NCBI GenBank assembly: GCA_030691295.1
Contig: JAUYEQ010000529.1
Location: 1-5,199, forward strand
DNA length: 5,199 nucleotides
Direction of reading: 5' to 3'
Source of the DNA: Bacteroidota bacterium
Lineage (GTDB): Bacteria > Bacteroidota > Bacteroidia > Bacteroidales > Prolixibacteraceae
The position numbers and the translations under genes are program-made. A model generated the notes under the pieces. The model had not been told where the DNA came from. It saw only the letters and a list, made by a program, of their open reading frames with translations, and did no database searches. Below, piece after piece: positions 1 to 5,199 of the stretch (position 1 is its first letter; each line of letters opens with the position of its first letter).

Positions 1-281
1 CCGACCAACTCCGGGGTCGCGATTCGTTTAAGATTGCCTGGACCAAAGCCAGCCAGGTTTGGATAACCGGCTACAAAACCAACGAATACGAACGAATGAT
101 TTTTACCGACCAAATGGATTACCATACTTTTGGTATCAGCCTTCCCGATTTGATTGGTTACGAAGGCGGACAACCCATTACCCTTCCGGATGGAACCAAG
201 CTGGCAGTTGGATTTAGCGGATTCAGAGGAGGAAGTGATTTGGAGATTGTGAGGAAAGCGTTGGAGAGAATAAGCGAATGA
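1..281 (+). CDS. C-terminal part of a GlcG/HbpS-like (DUF336) protein, 5' truncated by the window edge
   Basis: An open frame runs in from the left edge (first full codon at base 3) to a TGA at 279-281, leaving about 92 residues. The first in-frame ATG (96) is internal, because coding-like sequence continues upstream of it (GRDSFKIAWTKAS). The pattern of a KA pair, then a GGQPI turn, a DGTKLAVGFSG strand and a final charged helix (DLEIVRKALERI) resembles the C-terminal half of GlcG/HbpS/PduO-C proteins. That family typically reads GGxPI...GxxxGAIGVSG...D..iA.A and includes heme- and corrinoid-associated proteins. The family call is made from memory of that pattern, not a search. The N-terminal half, where other family features would lie, is missing. 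The stop lies 8 bases from the convergent SDR stop, with no hairpin terminator visible between them. Confidence 0.55.
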   Translation, partial: DQLRGRDSFKIAWTKASQVWITGYKTNEYERMIFTDQMDYHTFGISLPDLIGYEGGQPITLPDGTKLAVGFSGFRGGSDLEIVRKALERISE

Positions 282-289
282 TCTTTTAT

Positions 290-988
290 CTATGTTTTTA
301 ACGATGAAAAACCTCCATCAACATGTATAATCTGCCCTGTTATCCATCCGGCCTTTTCTGAAATTAAAAATTCAGCCAAATCAGCCAAATCTTTAGCAGT
401 TCCAATTCTTTTCAATGGGTGTCGCTGCGCATTGGCTTCTCTTTTTTGCTCACTGTTTAAAAGTGTTGCTGCAAGCGGTGTATCAGTTAAGGAGGGAGCA
501 ATACAGTTCACCCGAATTGATGGAGCGAACTCTGCAGCCAACGCTTTTGTTAATCCTTCCACCGCTCCTTTTGAAGCTGAAACCTGCGAATGAAACGACA
601 AGCCTGTCTGTACCGCAACCGTTGAGAACAGGACAATTGATGCATGATCCGATTTTCTTAATCGTGGCAATACCGCTTGAATAGTTTTTAATGCACCAAC
701 AACCTGCAGTTGATAATCGGCTGCAAAATCAGCTGGCTTAATTCGCTCGAAAGGTCTCAGATTGATGCTACCCGGACAATAAATCAGGCCTGAAATGGAT
801 TCCGGCAGAAAATCAAGTTTTATTGCTTCATCCATGACATTCAAATAATGGTAGTGAAGGCTTTCATTTTCTGAATGCAATTTATTTTTGAGATAAGTAG
901 CATAAACCTGATGACCCGCGTCCGCTAATTGACTGGCGAGCTGTTGCCCGATTCCTGAGGAAGCACCGATAATGAAGTAGTTTGACAT
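290..988 (-). CDS. Short-chain dehydrogenase/reductase family protein with atypical active site
   Basis: The product is 232 residues, normal for a classical SDR. The N-terminal Rossmann motif is intact (G8-ASS-GIG ending at G14, then a second strand ending QVYATY). The C-terminus has the usual GWITGQIIHVDGG ending (about 214-226), and RVNCIAPS at 159-166 corresponds to the family's RVN.IaPG segment. The active site is unusual. Ser122 is present, but where the family has YxxxK the protein reads VSASK, so the proton-donating tyrosine is Val136 while Lys140 remains. The NNAG-like motif is YCPG (70-73), and the Asn expected in the DxxVN segment appears to be Gln95. It may therefore be a non-classical SDR, a binding protein or an isomerase-like enzyme; substrate unknown. 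The ATG at 988 lies 12 bases after the SOUL stop, so the two are probably cotranscribed. The leader is A-rich with no clear Shine-Dalgarno. Confidence 0.9.
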   Translation of the reverse strand: MSNYFIIGASSGIGQQLASQLADAGHQVYATYLKNKLHSENESLHYHYLNVMDEAIKLDFLPESISGLIYCPGSINLRPFERIKPADFAADYQLQVVGALKTIQAVLPRLRKSDHASIVLFSTVAVQTGLSFHSQVSASKGAVEGLTKALAAEFAPSIRVNCIAPSLTDTPLAATLLNSEQKREANAQRHPLKRIGTAKDLADLAEFLISEKAGWITGQIIHVDGGFSSLKT

Positions 989-1000
989 TTTTTTTCTGTT

Positions 1001-1594
1001 TTATTTCCAATTAATTGAAATAATAATTTCATTTCTTCGACCAATCCACTGAAAAGGTGGGTTATATCCCAAATACCGGGGTAAACCATAGGTCGTTATA
1101 CTTTTTTCTTTCAGAATGGTGAGAAGTTTTTCTGAATAGTCTTTCAAGTCCTGATCAGAAGCGAATCCGCCAAAACGAATTACCGCAACATACTCGTCGT
1201 CAGTAGTCATTAATTGTACGCCTGAATCATTGGGTCTCGGAAGATTCTCTGTATTAAAAGAAGAGGGCATCACAAAACTCATGGTTGAGAGCGTATCATT
1301 AACATTCATGTGCACCGGTGAAGTCATCGCGATCTGAGTTCCGTCTTCATTTCCGCCAAAAATATAACCGGCCAGCTTCCTAAATCCTGAGCCGGACAAT
1401 TCTTTATACGTTTTTGCATCAGAACTGATTGTAGCCAGAGTGGCAGAAGGATAGAACCTGATTTCGAAATTCTGATCTTTCAGGACAACAGAATATTTCT
1501 GCTCTTCTGTTTTTTCGACTGATACGATCATAAATGATTGAAATACAAAGATAATTGCGAAGATAATTGAAGCACCAATAAGAAATGTTTTCAT
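1001..1594 (-). CDS. SOUL/HEBP-family heme-binding protein with N-terminal membrane anchor
   Basis: The product is 197 residues from the ATG at 1594. Residues about 4-25 form one hydrophobic segment (FLIGASIIFAIIFVFQSFMI), read as an uncleaved signal anchor or a signal peptide. A SOUL domain of about 165 residues follows: FEIRFYPSATLATI (43-56), GFRKLAGYIFGGN (70-82) leading into IAMTSPV (88-94), MSFVMPSSF (105-113) and RYLGYNPPFQWIGRRNEI (173-190). SOUL/HEBP proteins bind heme or porphyrin; their bacterial role is poorly defined. A longer frame begins at a TTG at 1627, but it puts 11 extra residues ahead of the hydrophobic segment, so the ATG is preferred. The gene is divergent from the FAS1 gene and lies just upstream of the SDR gene on the same strand. 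A 10-bp inverted repeat sits directly before the start. Confidence 0.9.
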   Translation of the reverse strand: MKTFLIGASIIFAIIFVFQSFMIVSVEKTEEQKYSVVLKDQNFEIRFYPSATLATISSDAKTYKELSGSGFRKLAGYIFGGNEDGTQIAMTSPVHMNVNDTLSTMSFVMPSSFNTENLPRPNDSGVQLMTTDDEYVAVIRFGGFASDQDLKDYSEKLLTILKEKSITTYGLPRYLGYNPPFQWIGRRNEIIISINWK

Positions 1595-1628
1595 TTTGTT
1601 TAAATATTTTGTGTATTCTTTAAACAAA
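1595..1628. repeat. Perfect 10-bp inverted repeat in the divergent SOUL/FAS1 intergenic region
   Basis: TTTGTTTAAA at 1595-1604 is exactly complementary to TTTAAACAAA at 1619-1628, separated by 14 AT-rich bases. It abuts the SOUL start codon (ATG ending at 1594), so in the SOUL mRNA it could form a hairpin over the translation start, or as DNA it could bind a dimeric regulator. A related half-site, TTAAACAAAA, lies at 1666-1675 near the FAS1 start. The low complexity of the region lowers confidence that this is functional. Confidence 0.45.
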
Positions 1629-1686
1629 TTGAATCATTAAAATGTTTAGGAAATGTATTTAAACGTTAAACAAAAATTAGAGAATT

Positions 1687-2193
1687 ATGAAAAAGTTATT
1701 TGTAATGTTAGTAGCTGTTGTTATTTCAATGAGTGCTTTCAGTCAAAGTAAAGATGTTGTAGATATTGCTATCGGGTCAGCAGATCATACAACTTTGGTA
1801 GCTGCCGTTAAAGCTGCAGATTTAGTGAGTACCTTAAAAAGTGCAGGGCCTTTCACAGTTTTTGCGCCAACCAATGCGGCATTCGGTAAGTTGCCTGCCG
1901 GTACAGTTGAAAGTTTATTAAAACCTGAAAACAAAGCTCAGTTGGCCAAGATTCTTACGTATCATGTTGTTAGCGGTAATGTTGATGCAGCTGCTGTTGT
2001 TGCCGCAATTAAAGGTGGAAATGGCAAAGCCGTTTTATCAACAGTTAGTGGAGGGAAATTAACTGCCTCAATGGACATGGGTAAGGTGAAACTTACCGAT
2101 GAATCGGGCAATTCTGCATTTGTTACTGTTGCCGATTTAAAAGGAACGAACGGAGTTGTTCATGTGATTGATGGAGTTGTACTCCCTAAATAA
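1687..2193 (+). CDS. Secreted single-domain fasciclin (FAS1) protein
   Basis: The product is 168 residues. It starts with a clear signal peptide: Lys-Lys, a hydrophobic core (LFVMLVAVVISMSAF) and a likely cleavage after Ser19 (AFS then QS), so the mature protein is exported. The rest is one FAS1 domain. The H1 motif is FTVFAPTNAAF (56-66), the central Tyr-His pair is at 92-93 (LTYHVVSG), and the H2 motif is GVVHVIDGVVLP (156-167). FAS1 domains act in cell adhesion and extracellular interactions; the ligand here is unknown. No lipobox cysteine or further domain is present, so it is probably periplasmic or secreted. It is probably monocistronic, as a strong terminator follows 26 bases after the stop. 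No convincing TAnnTTTG box was found upstream. Confidence 0.95.
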   Translation: MKKLFVMLVAVVISMSAFSQSKDVVDIAIGSADHTTLVAAVKAADLVSTLKSAGPFTVFAPTNAAFGKLPAGTVESLLKPENKAQLAKILTYHVVSGNVDAAAVVAAIKGGNGKAVLSTVSGGKLTASMDMGKVKLTDESGNSAFVTVADLKGTNGVVHVIDGVVLPK

Positions 2194-2219
2194 ATCACTT
2201 CAGATTTCCATTAAGGTTT

Positions 2220-2252
2220 AAACTCCCTGAATTAATTTTCAGGGAGTTTTTT
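2220..2252 (+). terminator. Intrinsic (rho-independent) terminator after the FAS1 gene
   Basis: A perfect 12-bp stem (2220-2231 pairing with 2238-2249) contains the core CTCCCTGAA / TTCAGGGAG. It closes a 6-base loop (TTAATT) and runs into six consecutive T residues at 2247-2252. It lies 26 bases after the FAS1 stop and should isolate that gene from the DUF3795 gene downstream. Confidence 0.93.
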
Positions 2253-2265
2253 CATTATTATTTTG

Positions 2266-2273
2266 TATTTTTG
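2266..2273 (+). promoter_or_regulatory. Bacteroidota-type -7 promoter box for the DUF3795 gene
   Basis: TATTTTTG matches the Bacteroidota -7 consensus TAnnTTTG exactly and ends 29 bases before the ATG at 2303. The -33 element is not clear: the expected position falls in the T-tract of the preceding terminator and has no TTG. The box fits the need for a separate promoter after that terminator, but AT-rich sequence makes chance matches likely. Confidence 0.5.
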
Positions 2274-2302
2274 AACATCAACAACCTTAAAATGAAAACA
2301 CT

Positions 2303-2638
2303 ATGGAAAAATTAATTTCTTGCTGTGGCTTAGACTGCGCCGGCTGCGATGCCAGAATAGCAACCTTAGCCGATGATAATGAACTGCGTACCCAAACTGC
2401 CGAAAAATGGAAAGTTCAATTCGGTGCGGATATTACGCCCGAAATGATCAATTGTACCGGATGCCGTGAAGCCGGAGTTAAATTTGCCCATTGCGCCGAA
2501 TGTGAAATCAGAAATTGTGTAAACTCAAAAGGTTTCGAAACCTGCGCCAATTGCGAAAAATTGGAGGATTGTGAAATCACCAAAAGCCTGCACCAATATG
2601 TTCCGGAGGCATTGCTAAATTTAAAATCACTGAATTAA
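2303..2638 (+). CDS. Cysteine-rich DUF3795 domain protein
   Basis: The product is 111 residues with 12 cysteines (7, 8, 12, 15, 51, 54, 64, 67, 72, 81, 84, 90). They fall in the DUF3795 arrangement: an N-terminal CCGLDCAGCDA, then CTGC at 51-54, HCAECEIRNC at 63-72 and CANC at 81-84. The family is common in anaerobes (Bacteroidota, Clostridia, archaea) and its function is unknown. The spacing suggests zinc or Fe-S binding, which is inference only. There is no signal peptide, so it should be cytoplasmic. The ATG at 2303 is chosen because it directly precedes the conserved LISCCGLDC start; the earlier ATG at 2292 is out of frame. The gene is monocistronic by context, between a terminator and a convergent gene. 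Confidence 0.92.
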   Translation: MEKLISCCGLDCAGCDARIATLADDNELRTQTAEKWKVQFGADITPEMINCTGCREAGVKFAHCAECEIRNCVNSKGFETCANCEKLEDCEITKSLHQYVPEALLNLKSLN

Positions 2639-2645
2639 AAAGAAA

Positions 2646-2715
2646 TTTACCACAGATTACACGAATTATCACAGAGAAAAAATATCTGTGGTAATCAGTG
2701 TAATCGGTGGTGAAA
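2646..2715. repeat. Long imperfect inverted repeat (CCACAGATTACAC type) between convergent genes
   Basis: The left arm (2646-2675) and right arm (2685-2715) are complementary around a 9-base A-rich loop. Aligning the left arm with the reverse complement of the right arm, the inner 27 positions agree at 23. Each arm carries the recognisable GATTACAC core next to a CCACAG or CCACCG block, with CACAGA at the hairpin tip. It fills most of the gap between the DUF3795 stop and the rlmD-like stop (4 bases away). Such CCACAGATTACACAGATT palindromes recur in many bacterial intergenic regions, as I recall, so this is probably one copy of a dispersed non-coding repeat. It may also help terminate both converging transcripts, although it lacks a clean T-tract. 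Confidence 0.8.
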
Positions 2716-2719
2716 CATA

Positions 2720-4129
2720 CTATCTCCTCTCCAGCAGCACCACATTTTCAACATGGTGCGTGTGCGGGAACATATCAACAGGTTGTATTCGGGTAACTTT
2801 ATAGAATTCGTCCATCAAAGCCAAATCTCTTGCTTGGGTGCCCGGATTGCAACTTACATAGACCACTTTTTCGGGTGCCGCTTCCAGAATGGTTTTTACC
2901 ACGTCTTCGTCCATTCCGGCGCGTGGCGGATCGGTAATAATCACATCGGGTTTTCCATGTTGAGCGATGAAATCGCTGGTCAGAATTTTCTTCATATCGC
3001 CCGCAAAAAAGCTGGTATTTTCGATGCCGTTCAAAACTGAATTCACATGCGCATCTTCAATGGCTTCAGGAACATACTCGATACCAACGACTTTCTGCAC
3101 ATTGCGGGCAATGAAGTTGGCAATGGTTCCGGTTCCGGTGTATAAATCGTACACTACTTCGTTGCCTTTCAGTCCTGCAAAATCACGCGTAACTTTGTAC
3201 AGCTCGTAAGCTTGTTCCGAGTTTGTCTGGTAAAAACTTTTCGGTCCGATTTTGAATTTCAGGCCTTCCATCTCTTCCAGAATATGGTCATTTCCTTTGT
3301 AAACCAATATTTCCTGATCGCTGATAGTATCGTTTCCTTTTCCGTTGATCACATACATCAGCGAAGTGATCTGCGGAAATTCTGCGGCAATGGCTGCCAT
3401 TAATTTTTCGCGGTTCTCCTGCTGTTCGCTGAAAAAGCACACGATCAGCATTACATCGCCGGTAGTTGAAGTGCGGACGATGATGTTGCGCAGGAGTCCG
3501 GCCTGAATACGGCGATCGAAAAATTCAAGGTTGTTTTCGTCAGCATACTTCTTAATGAAATTGCGGATTTCATTCGATGGATCGCCCTGCAGCCAGCATT
3601 TATTGATGTTGATGATTTTATCGAACATGCCCGGAACATGAAATCCCAGCGCATTTTTGTTCATGTCATCACCTTCAGTACCAATTTCCTCGTAGGTCAG
3701 CCAGCGTTTGTTGGAAAATCCGAATTCGAGTTTATTGCGGTAAAAAGTTGTTTTTGCAGATCCCAGAATCGGGGTAATTTCAGGCAGTTCAATGCGTCCG
3801 ATTCGCTGCAACTGATCGACTACCTGTTTCTGTTTGTAATAGAGCTGTTTTTCGTAGGGAAGAAATTGCCATTTGCAACCGCCGCACACTTCAAAATGTT
3901 CGCAAAAAGCAGGAACACGGTCAGGCGATTCAGTAATAACAAGGGTCACGCGGGCTTCCATGTATTTAGTTCGCTTTTTTGTTACCTGCAAATCAACCAC
4001 GTCGCCGGGAATGACATGCGTAGTGAATACTACCACATCATTCACACGTGCAATTGCTTTTCCTTCAGAACCAATATCGGTGATTAAAACGCCTTCCAAA
4101 AACGGCTTTATTTTCCTGCCTCTTCCCAT
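2720..4129 (-). CDS. rlmD: 23S rRNA (uracil-5-)-methyltransferase, RlmD/TrmA family
   Basis: The product is 469 residues from the ATG at 4129. An N-terminal TRAM RNA-binding domain (about 10-65) is followed by the Fe-S cysteines C76, C82 and C85 (CxxxxxCxxC) and C178, the RlmD pattern. The SAM-binding motif YDLYTGTGTIA is at 327-337, the substrate loop TDPPRAG at 399-405, the catalytic cysteine is Cys427 in YVSCNPGT, and the general base is probably Glu461 in HHVENVVLL. These enzymes transfer a methyl group from SAM to C5 of uracil in 23S rRNA (U1939 in E. coli). RlmCD-like or tRNA (TrmA) specificity cannot be excluded from sequence alone. A TTG seven codons upstream (4148-4150) overlaps a probable -7 box, so the ATG is favoured. 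The gene is convergent with the DUF3795 gene and appears monocistronic. Confidence 0.93.
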   Translation of the reverse strand: MGRGRKIKPFLEGVLITDIGSEGKAIARVNDVVVFTTHVIPGDVVDLQVTKKRTKYMEARVTLVITESPDRVPAFCEHFEVCGGCKWQFLPYEKQLYYKQKQVVDQLQRIGRIELPEITPILGSAKTTFYRNKLEFGFSNKRWLTYEEIGTEGDDMNKNALGFHVPGMFDKIININKCWLQGDPSNEIRNFIKKYADENNLEFFDRRIQAGLLRNIIVRTSTTGDVMLIVCFFSEQQENREKLMAAIAAEFPQITSLMYVINGKGNDTISDQEILVYKGNDHILEEMEGLKFKIGPKSFYQTNSEQAYELYKVTRDFAGLKGNEVVYDLYTGTGTIANFIARNVQKVVGIEYVPEAIEDAHVNSVLNGIENTSFFAGDMKKILTSDFIAQHGKPDVIITDPPRAGMDEDVVKTILEAAPEKVVYVSCNPGTQARDLALMDEFYKVTRIQPVDMFPHTHHVENVVLLERR

Positions 4130-4147
4130 GATCTGTTTAATTTTCAG

Positions 4148-4155
4148 CAAAAGTA
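4148..4155 (-). promoter_or_regulatory. Bacteroidota-type -7 promoter box for rlmD
   Basis: Read on the minus strand, TACTTTTG matches TAnnTTTG exactly, 18 bases before the ATG at 4129. A TTG lies 15 bases upstream of it, shorter than the usual spacing, so the -33 call is weak. If used, transcription would begin near 4141, giving a leader of about 12 bases and ruling out the TTG at 4148-4150 as start codon. Confidence 0.5.
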
Positions 4156-4159
4156 ATTA

Positions 4160-4180
4160 AATCAGGCAAACAACCTGATT
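4160..4180. repeat. 7-bp perfect inverted repeat upstream of the rlmD -7 box
   Basis: AATCAGG (4160-4166) and CCTGATT (4174-4180) are perfect inverted copies around a 7-base spacer. They lie between the rlmD gene and the divergent repeat-protein gene, covering the stretch just upstream of the proposed rlmD -7 box, where a regulator or the -33 contact would sit. There is no T-tract on either side, so it is not a typical terminator. Confidence 0.35.
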
Positions 4181-4290
4181 GTTGCAAAAAAGCGTAAAAT
4201 TAGGACCGCACATGTTTTATCAGGTTCTGAAAATGGCATATCTTTATGGCAAGTTTGGATAACAATTTACAACCCTTATATACTAAACTT

Positions 4291-5199
4291 ATGAAAACAA
4301 CTCTACTTTTAATTTTTGCAATTCTTTCGAATGCTGTTTTTGCACAATCGTGGAACCTTGTCGGTAAAAAAGCATTTTCAGCAGGTGAAGCTTTCAACCA
4401 ATGTATCGCATTTGATGGTGAAACTCCGTATGTTGCATACATGGACAGGGCAAATGGGGACAAAGTTACAGTAATGAAATTTAATGGAACCGAATGGGAA
4501 GCGGTTGGGGCAGTGGGTTTTTCCGCCGGAAAAGCATCATCAATCAGCATGGCAATAAGCGGAGGAACTCCTTATGTGGCTTTTAGCGATGCAGCAAATG
4601 GGAACAAAGCATCTGTAATGAAATTTACCGGAACAAATTGGGCTTACGTTGGTGGTGCCGGTTTTACGACGAATCGAGCAGATGTAATCGACATGGCCAT
4701 GGATGGCAACACGCCCTGTGTAGCCTTTACTGATGCCAAATACAATGATAAAATTACAGTTATGAAACTGGACGGCGGAACCTGGACAACAATAGGACAG
4801 GCGGGTTTTACAGCCGACTATACAAATGTACTTTCTTTGGCTATTGAAGGTGGAACCCCGTTTGTAGCTTTCAGGGAGTATGCTGGTTTCAGTTTAAAAT
4901 CCAGTGTGATGAAATTTAATGGAAGTTCCTGGCAACTTGTAGGTAACGCCGGATTTTCAGCCGGTACACACGATGGAAATCAGTGTCTTGCGGTGCACAG
5001 TGGCATCCCTTATGTGGCATCCTGGAGTAGTACTGGCAAAGCAACAGTTTATAAACCAAATGGAGCAGGCTGGGTCGCCTTGGGTAATGCCGAGTTTTCC
5101 GGCGGGCAAGCTTCTTCTTTAAGCATTAAATTTTCGAAATCAGGAACCCCTTATGTTGTGTTTGCCGATGGAGCGAACAGCAAAAAAGCAACTGTCGTA
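4291..5199 (+). CDS. Secreted 48-residue-repeat protein, probable beta-propeller, 3' truncated
   Basis: The frame is open from the ATG at 4291 through the right edge (303 codons, no stop seen). Residues 1-18 form a signal peptide (MKTTLLLIFAILSNAVFA, then QS). The rest consists of tandem repeats marked by a tryptophan at 21, 69, 117, 165, 214 and 261, a period of 48, 48, 48, 49 and 47 residues. The consensus is roughly WxxVGxxGFSAG...GGTPYVAFxDxANxxKxxVMKFNGT, giving five complete units and a sixth running out of the window. Blade-sized repeats of beta strands in an exported protein suggest a beta-propeller fold; this is inferred, and no enzymatic residues are recognised. In Bacteroidota such proteins often end in a type IX secretion sorting domain, which would lie beyond the edge here. 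The gene is divergent from rlmD. Confidence 0.88.
   Translation, partial: MKTTLLLIFAILSNAVFAQSWNLVGKKAFSAGEAFNQCIAFDGETPYVAYMDRANGDKVTVMKFNGTEWEAVGAVGFSAGKASSISMAISGGTPYVAFSDAANGNKASVMKFTGTNWAYVGGAGFTTNRADVIDMAMDGNTPCVAFTDAKYNDKITVMKLDGGTWTTIGQAGFTADYTNVLSLAIEGGTPFVAFREYAGFSLKSSVMKFNGSSWQLVGNAGFSAGTHDGNQCLAVHSGIPYVASWSSTGKATVYKPNGAGWVALGNAEFSGGQASSLSIKFSKSGTPYVVFADGANSKKATVV

Noticed and set aside
415..684. Plus-strand open frame of 89 codons inside the SDR gene
   Set aside because: It is antisense to a well-supported SDR coding sequence and its translation resembles no protein family.
1595..1627. N-terminal extension of the SOUL protein from a TTG at 1627
   Set aside because: The ATG at 1594 begins directly with Met-Lys and a hydrophobic segment, a typical export start; the extension would put a polar stretch ahead of it, and its codons coincide with the inverted repeat.
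2292..2315. Seven-codon open frame starting at the ATG at 2292 and overlapping the DUF3795 start
   Set aside because: It could act as a leader peptide, but it is too short, has no repeated regulatory codons, and an ATG in A-rich leader sequence is expected by chance.
2753..4160. Several open frames on the plus strand and one on the minus strand within rlmD
   Set aside because: They are other-frame shadows of a gene whose domains and catalytic motifs are complete.
4239..4257. Possible -7 boxes (TATCTTTA, CAAGTTTG) upstream of the repeat-protein gene
   Set aside because: Each misses one consensus base and neither has a TTG at suitable spacing, so no promoter is called.
4200..4550. Minus-strand open frame of 116 codons
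   Set aside because: It lies antisense to the start of the repeat protein, whose plus-strand frame has a signal peptide and clear repeats; the antisense product has no recognisable features.
1..5199. Search for a defence system, CRISPR array, insertion sequence, tRNA or rRNA
   Set aside because: No transposase, nuclease, direct-repeat array, tRNA cloverleaf or rRNA segment was seen; the region is ordinary chromosomal content.

Overview
The window looks like an ordinary chromosomal stretch from a member of the Bacteroidota, probably a Bacteroidales/Marinilabiliales-like organism. This rests on the kinds of gene present, start codons preceded by A-rich leaders rather than clear Shine-Dalgarno sequences, exact matches to the Bacteroidota -7 promoter box (TAnnTTTG) ahead of two genes, and secreted repeat proteins of a type common in that phylum. 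Species-level placement is not possible from the sequence alone.

Layout, left to right. (1) 1-281, plus strand: the 3' end of a gene whose product resembles the C-terminal half of the GlcG/HbpS (DUF336) heme-binding family. (2) 290-1594, minus strand: a probable two-gene operon. A membrane-anchored SOUL/HEBP-family heme-binding protein comes first, and 12 bases downstream lies a short-chain dehydrogenase/reductase (SDR) whose catalytic tyrosine is replaced by valine. (3) 1595-1686: an AT-rich divergent intergenic region with a perfect 10-bp inverted repeat and a further half-site. (4) 1687-2193, plus strand: a small secreted single-domain fasciclin (FAS1) protein, followed by a strong intrinsic terminator at 2220-2252. 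(5) 2303-2638, plus strand: a cysteine-rich DUF3795 protein behind an exact -7 box. (6) 2646-2715: a long imperfect inverted repeat of the CCACAGATTACAC type, between convergent genes. (7) 2720-4129, minus strand: an RlmD/TrmA-family 23S rRNA uracil-5-methyltransferase with TRAM domain, Fe-S cysteines and catalytic residues intact. (8) 4291 to the right edge, plus strand: a secreted protein built from 48-residue repeats, probably a beta-propeller, cut by the window end.

The genes do not form one obvious pathway. Two neighbouring products (the GlcG/HbpS-like fragment and the SOUL protein) may both bind heme, a loose thematic link. The rest is a mix of a housekeeping rRNA modification enzyme and small secreted or unknown-function proteins. 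I found no mobile element, CRISPR array, defence system, tRNA or rRNA. The points most worth a second look are the tyrosine-less SDR coupled to the SOUL gene, the dispersed-repeat-like hairpin, and the repeat protein at the right edge.
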